Positions 32,977 to 36,873 of a DNA stretch of 36,873 bases are shown in pieces. The position numbers and the translations under genes are program-made. Below the pieces are notes generated by a model, which had not been told where the DNA came from, did no database searches, and was given only the letters and a program-made list of their open reading frames with translations. Positions within the stretch are counted from its first letter, which is position 1. Every line of letters begins with the position of its first letter. Source of the DNA: Pseudomonadota bacterium (GTDB lineage Bacteria > Myxococcota_A > UBA796 > SXON01); assembly GCA_030685065.1 (NCBI GenBank), contig JAUXQH010000174.1, forward strand, positions 1 through 36,873. Reading direction: 5' to 3'.

Positions 32977-35900
32977 TCACCGATACAGCCACACCCGGAG
33001 GAGCGACAGGAGCTGCTCGGTGTCCACCGGCTTCGGCATGTAGTCCGACGCGCCGACCTCGATGCAGGCCTCGCGGTCGCCCTTCATCGCCTTCGCGGTG
33101 AGCGCGACCATCGGCAGCTGGGCCCAGGCGGGGTTCGCGCGGATGCGCCGCATGGCCTCGTAGCCGTCCATCTCCGGCATCATCACGTCCATGAGCACGA
33201 TCTCGACGTCGGGATGTTGTTGGAGCATCTCGATCGCCTCCCGCCCGTTGGTCGCGTGGATGACGTTCATCTCCTGGTGCTCCAACACGCTGGTGAGCGC
33301 GTAGAGGTTTCGGGCGTCGTCGTCCGCGACGAGCACCTTTCGGCCGGCGAGCACGGCGTCGACCCGGTTCTTCCGCTCGACGATGGCCTGCTGCGGCGCG
33401 GGGAGGCTGCTCGGGGCGCGGTGCAGGAGGAGGGAGGTTTCGGCAAGCAATTGCTCCGCCGACTGCGCGTCCTTCACGATGATCGACGTGGTGACCTCGC
33501 GCAGCTCCTTCTGCTGCCCGGGGCTCAGATCCCGGCCGGTGTAGATCACGACCGGCAGGTTCCGGACATCGAGCTCGGCCTTCATCCGGGCGAGCAGCTC
33601 GACACCGTTGATGTCCCCCAGCCCGAGATCCAGGACCATGCAGTCGAAGGTGGCCTCCCGGAGCGCGGCCATCGCTTCCTCCCCGGAGGCGACGGCGGTG
33701 GACTTCACGTCTCCGTTGCCGATGAGCTCACCGAGGGCCGCTCGTTGCAGGTCGTCGTCCTCGACGATGAGCAGCCGCTTGACCGGGCGCTCTACGTAGG
33801 CGGCGAGCGCGGCGAGGGAGGTGTCGAGGTTGGCCTCGGTGACCGGCCCTTGCAGGAACGCGAAGGCGCCGACCTTGGCCGCACGCACCGCGTGGTCTCC
33901 GTCCGCCACGAGCTGCACCGGGATGTGGCGGGTGAGGGGGTCGTGCTTGAGCCGATCGAGCACGTTCCAGCCGTCGATGTCCGGAAGCGGGAGACTGAGG
34001 AGGATCGCGGTGGGTCGGAGGCGTCGGGCGAGCGCGAGGGTGGCGTCGCCCCGCGCGGCGCGGAGCACCTTGAAGCCGGCCACGCGTCCCCGTTGGATGG
34101 AGAGCGCCGCCAGGGTGTTGTCGGCCTCCCCGATCAGCAGCACGCGGTCCGTCGGCGCGAGGCCCGCGCGGTCGTCCGCGATGGTGGACTGCGGCGCGAG
34201 GGAGTCGAGGTGCGCCGCGGGGGACGAGCGCGTCGGGCGGGGGCTCTCGGCGCCGTCTGCCTTCCGGGCGCGCTTGGCTCCGGGTGCGGCCGCGACAGGC
34301 GCGGACTCCGAGGGCGCGGAGGACGGGCCCGGGAGCTCGTCTTCGGGGGTGCACGTCGGGTCCTCGGGCACGTAGAGAGTGAGCTCGCTGCCCTCGTCGA
34401 CCGTGGATTCCACGGTGATCTCCCCGTGAAGCAGGCCCGCGATCTCGCGGCTGATCGACAGGCCGAGGCCAGTGCCCCCGTAGCGGCGGCTGGTCGTCAT
34501 GTCGGCCTGCTGGAAGGCCTCGAAGATGAGCTGCAGCTTGTCGGAGCGGATGCCGATGCCGGTGTCCGAGACCGAGAAGGCGAACACGCGGCGCGCCGTG
34601 TTGAGGTGCACGTTGTTGGGCCTCCAGCCCGAGGTCGCCATGCGCACACGGAGCACGACCTTTCCGGTTTCGGTGAACTTGAATGCGTTCGAGAGCAGGT
34701 TCTTGAGCACCTGCTGGAGCCGCTTCGCGTCCGTTTGCAGGGCGTCGGGCAGGCCGCCGTCGAAGTCCATCTCGAAGGTGAGCCGCTTCTGCATCGCGAC
34801 GTGACGGAACGTACGGTCCACGTAGTCCCGCAGGTCGGCGAACAAGAGCTCCGACACGTCGAGCGACATGGTCCCGGACTCGATCTTCGCCAGGTCGAGG
34901 ATGTCGTTGATGAGGGTGAGCAAGTCGGTGCCCGCGCCGTGGATGGAGCGCGCGAACTCGATTTGACGGGCGGAGAGGTTGGCCTCGTTGTTGTCGCCCA
35001 GGAGCTTGGCGAGGATGAGCAGGCTGTTCAGCGGCGTACGCAGCTCATGGGACATGTTCGCCAGGAACTCGGACTTGTACTTCGACGTGAGCGCGAGCTG
35101 CTCGGCCTTCTCTTCGAGGTGGTTCCGCGCGAGCTCGACCTCCTTGTTCTTGAGCTCGACCTCGGCCTTCTGCTCGGAGAGCATGAGGGCCTTCTCCTCG
35201 AGCTGCTCGTTCGTCTGTTGCAGCTCTTCCTGTTGTGCGCGGAGCATCTCCTCGGACTTCCGGAGCGTGCCCGCCTGCTGCTCGAGCTGCTCGTTGGTCT
35301 GCTTGAGCTCGCCCTGCTGGGACTGGAGCTCCTGGGTGAGCGTCTGCGACTGCTTGAGCAGCTCCTCCGTACGCATGTTCGCGGCGAGCGTGTTGAGCAC
35401 GACGCCCAGGCCCTCGGTGAGCTGGTCGAGGAACGTCTGGTGGATGTCACTGAACTTGTTGAACGAGGCGAGCTCGACGACCGCCATCACCTTTCCTTCG
35501 AAGATGACCGGCAACACGATGAGGTTGGCCGGCACCGCGGAGCCGAGGCCCGAGGTCACCCGGACGTAGTCTCGCGGGACCTCGGTGATGAGGATTCGCT
35601 CCTTCTCGAGGGCACACTGGCCGACCAGGCCCTCGCCCGGGAGGAAGCGGTTGGAGAGCTGCTTGCGCCGGGTGTAGGCGTAGGTGGCGAGCAGCTGGTA
35701 CGCCTGTTCGTCGTGACTGGTGTCGGAGATGTAGAACACGCCGTGCTGCGCCGAGACGACCGGCGCGAGCTCCGAGAGCAGCATGCTCGCGACCGTGTTG
35801 AGGTCCCGCTCGCCCTGGAGCATCCGGGTGAACTTGGCGAGGTTCGTCTTGAGCCAGTCCTGCTCGGTGTTCTTCTGCGTGGTCTCCTTCAGGTTGAGGA

Positions 35901-36873
35901 TCATCTCGTTGAGGTTGTCCTTCAACGACTCGACCTCGCCGCGGGCCTCGACGGTGATCATCCGGGTCAGGTCACCCTTGGTGACGGCGGTCGCGACTTC
36001 GGCGATGGCGCGGACCTGGGTGGAGAGGTTGGCCGCGAGCCCGTTCACGTTGTCGGTCAGGTCGCGCCAGAGCCCTGCTGCGCCCGGCACGTTCGCCTGG
36101 CCACCGAGCTTGCCGTCGATGCCGACCTCGCGCGCAACCGTCGTGACCTGGACGGCCAGGACCGCGAGCGTGTCGATCATCGCGTTGATGGTGTCGGACA
36201 GCTCCGCGATCTCGCCCTTGGCATCACCCGTGAGCTTGCGGCGGAGGTCACCGTTCGCGACCGACGTCACCACCAGCGCGATGCCGCGGACCTGGGACGT
36301 GAGGTTGGCCGCCATGGAATTCACGTTGTCGGTGAGATCCTTCCAGGTGCCGGCCACCCCCTTGACCTGGGCCTGCCCGCCGAGCTTGCCCTCCGTACCG
36401 ACCTCGCGGGCCACGCGGGTGACCTCGGAGGCGAACGAGTTGAGCTGATCCACCATCGTGTTGGTGGTGTTCTTCAGCTCGAGGAATTCCCCCTGTACGT
36501 CGATCGTGATTTTGCGCGACAGGTCCCCGTTCGCGACGGCGGTCGTCACCTCGGCGATGTTGCGCATCTGGCCGGTCAGATTGGCGGCCCAGAAGTTGAC
36601 GTTGTCGGTCAGATCCTTCCAGGTGCCGGCGACCCCCTTCACCTGGGCCTGCCCGCCGAGCTTGCCCTCAGTGCCGACCTCGCGCGCCACGCGGGTGACC
36701 TCGGAGGCGAACGAATTCAGCTGGTCCACCATGGTGTTGATGGTGTTCTTCAGCTCGAGGAATTCGCCTTTGACATCGACCGTGATCTTGCGGGAGAGGT
36801 CCCCGGTGGCGACCGCGGTGGTCACCTCGGCGATGTTGCGCATCTGGCCGGTCAGGTTGGCCGCCATGAAGTT
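32977..36873 (-). CDS. Hybrid histidine kinase with HAMP array, GAF and three receiver domains (5'-truncated)
   Basis: The frame is open through the right edge, so the N-terminus is missing; ~1298 residues are visible. Four HAMP units of 92 residues (276-bp period) come first, with signature NLTGQMRNIAEVTTAVA. A GAF domain (HGVFYISDTSHDEQAYQLLA, FLPGEGLVGQCALEKERILI) and a long Gln/Glu coiled coil follow. The HisKA H-box is FLANMSHELRTPL (His near visible residue 605). The HATPase_c domain has VLKNLLSNAFKFTETG, FSVSDTGIGI and GGTGLGLSIS. Three receivers end the protein. REC2 (LLIVEDDD, MVLDLGLGDINGVEL) and REC3 (VLVADDDARNL, VLMDVMMPEMDGYEAM) keep the phospho-Asp. REC1 has ILLSLPLPDIDGW, with Ser where the Asp should be. 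It is probably a cytoplasmic phosphorelay hub of myxobacterial type. Confidence 0.94.
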   Translation of the reverse strand, partial: NFMAANLTGQMRNIAEVTTAVATGDLSRKITVDVKGEFLELKNTINTMVDQLNSFASEVTRVAREVGTEGKLGGQAQVKGVAGTWKDLTDNVNFWAANLTGQMRNIAEVTTAVANGDLSRKITIDVQGEFLELKNTTNTMVDQLNSFASEVTRVAREVGTEGKLGGQAQVKGVAGTWKDLTDNVNSMAANLTSQVRGIALVVTSVANGDLRRKLTGDAKGEIAELSDTINAMIDTLAVLAVQVTTVAREVGIDGKLGGQANVPGAAGLWRDLTDNVNGLAANLSTQVRAIAEVATAVTKGDLTRMITVEARGEVESLKDNLNEMILNLKETTQKNTEQDWLKTNLAKFTRMLQGERDLNTVASMLLSELAPVVSAQHGVFYISDTSHDEQAYQLLATYAYTRRKQLSNRFLPGEGLVGQCALEKERILITEVPRDYVRVTSGLGSAVPANLIVLPVIFEGKVMAVVELASFNKFSDIHQTFLDQLTEGLGVVLNTLAANMRTEELLKQSQTLTQELQSQQGELKQTNEQLEQQAGTLRKSEEMLRAQQEELQQTNEQLEEKALMLSEQKAEVELKNKEVELARNHLEEKAEQLALTSKYKSEFLANMSHELRTPLNSLLILAKLLGDNNEANLSARQIEFARSIHGAGTDLLTLINDILDLAKIESGTMSLDVSELLFADLRDYVDRTFRHVAMQKRLTFEMDFDGGLPDALQTDAKRLQQVLKNLLSNAFKFTETGKVVLRVRMATSGWRPNNVHLNTARRVFAFSVSDTGIGIRSDKLQLIFEAFQQADMTTSRRYGGTGLGLSISREIAGLLHGEITVESTVDEGSELTLYVPEDPTCTPEDELPGPSSAPSESAPVAAAPGAKRARKADGAESPRPTRSSPAAHLDSLAPQSTIADDRAGLAPTDRVLLIGEADNTLAALSIQRGRVAGFKVLRAARGDATLALARRLRPTAILLSLPLPDIDGWNVLDRLKHDPLTRHIPVQLVADGDHAVRAAKVGAFAFLQGPVTEANLDTSLAALAAYVERPVKRLLIVEDDDLQRAALGELIGNGDVKSTAVASGEEAMAALREATFDCMVLDLGLGDINGVELLARMKAELDVRNLPVVIYTGRDLSPGQQKELREVTTSIIVKDAQSAEQLLAETSLLLHRAPSSLPAPQQAIVERKNRVDAVLAGRKVLVADDDARNLYALTSVLEHQEMNVIHATNGREAIEMLQQHPDVEIVLMDVMMPEMDGYEAMRRIRANPAWAQLPMVALTAKAMKGDREACIEVGASDYMPKPVDTEQLLSLLRVWLYR
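35980..36873 (-). repeat. 276-bp periodic HAMP-encoding repeat
   Basis: At least four tandem units with a 276-bp period encode consecutive HAMP domains of the hybrid kinase. Corresponding points fall near 36013, 36289, 36565 and 36841. The two rightmost units are very similar at the DNA level; the left ones are more diverged, suggesting recent duplication toward the N-terminal side. The array continues beyond the window. Confidence 0.85.

Overview
The window is about 36.9 kb of very GC-rich DNA, with G or C in almost every third codon position. It has tightly packed, often overlapping genes. Recurring features are secreted lipoproteins with Asp/Thr/Gly-rich linkers, MopE-type Cys/Asp metal-binding repeats, IPT/Kelch, FG-GAP and vWA surface proteins, a eukaryotic-like Ser/Thr kinase with a PEGA domain, a caspase-like protease and a very large HAMP-array hybrid histidine kinase. 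This mix suggests a member of the Myxococcota or a close deltaproteobacterial relative. That is an inference from content; no rRNA or tRNA is present to confirm it. I saw no CRISPR array, transposase, integrase, reverse transcriptase or replication origin.

Layout. (1) 1-5400: the 3' part of an N6-adenine DNA methylase fused to a specificity (TRD) domain, a MarR-like winged-helix protein, a secreted lipoprotein, a RimK-like ATP-grasp ligase, and a lipoprotein with a Cys-His peptidase/amidase-type domain. (2) 5405-13150: two back-to-back gene groups sharing an 85-bp promoter gap. Leftward: N-formylglutamate amidohydrolase, polytopic membrane protein, peptidase lipoprotein. Rightward: small lipoprotein, membrane-associated protein, alpha/beta-hydrolase lipoprotein, and a second polytopic membrane protein that carries an in-frame palindromic element. 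(3) 12943-16625: a 213-bp direct repeat flanks a 3.26-kb block. The block holds a 12-unit MopE-repeat protein with a C-terminal FGE/C-type-lectin-like domain. One copy is the true end of the membrane protein; the other is a headless remnant. (4) 16640-19862: a DUF457-like membrane protein and a lipoprotein with MopE repeats and an FG-GAP propeller.

(5) 19918-23839: the most system-like part. An ECF sigma factor with a hydrophobic C-terminal tail, a single-pass DUF4384-like protein and an exported caspase-like protease with a barrel-like C-terminus are joined by 4-nt stop/start overlaps, followed by a lipoprotein and probably the MopE/FG-GAP gene. I see no zinc-binding anti-sigma gene. The sequence fits a signalling unit that controls an envelope caspase. 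(6) 24010-24564: a DUF1269-like stress protein diverges from the sigma operon. (7) 24605-30028: an overlapping trio made of an IPT/Kelch lipoprotein, an outer-membrane barrel and a vWA lipoprotein. (8) 30134-31008: ohrR-ohr with a near-palindromic operator. (9) 31146-32951: a Ser/Thr kinase with TM, PEGA and helix-hairpin-helix domains, convergent with (10) 32977-36873, a hybrid histidine kinase that runs off the window.

No gene-free stretch exceeds about 300 bp except 16156-16639. That stretch holds a hairpin, an orphan N-terminal reading frame and the remnant repeat.
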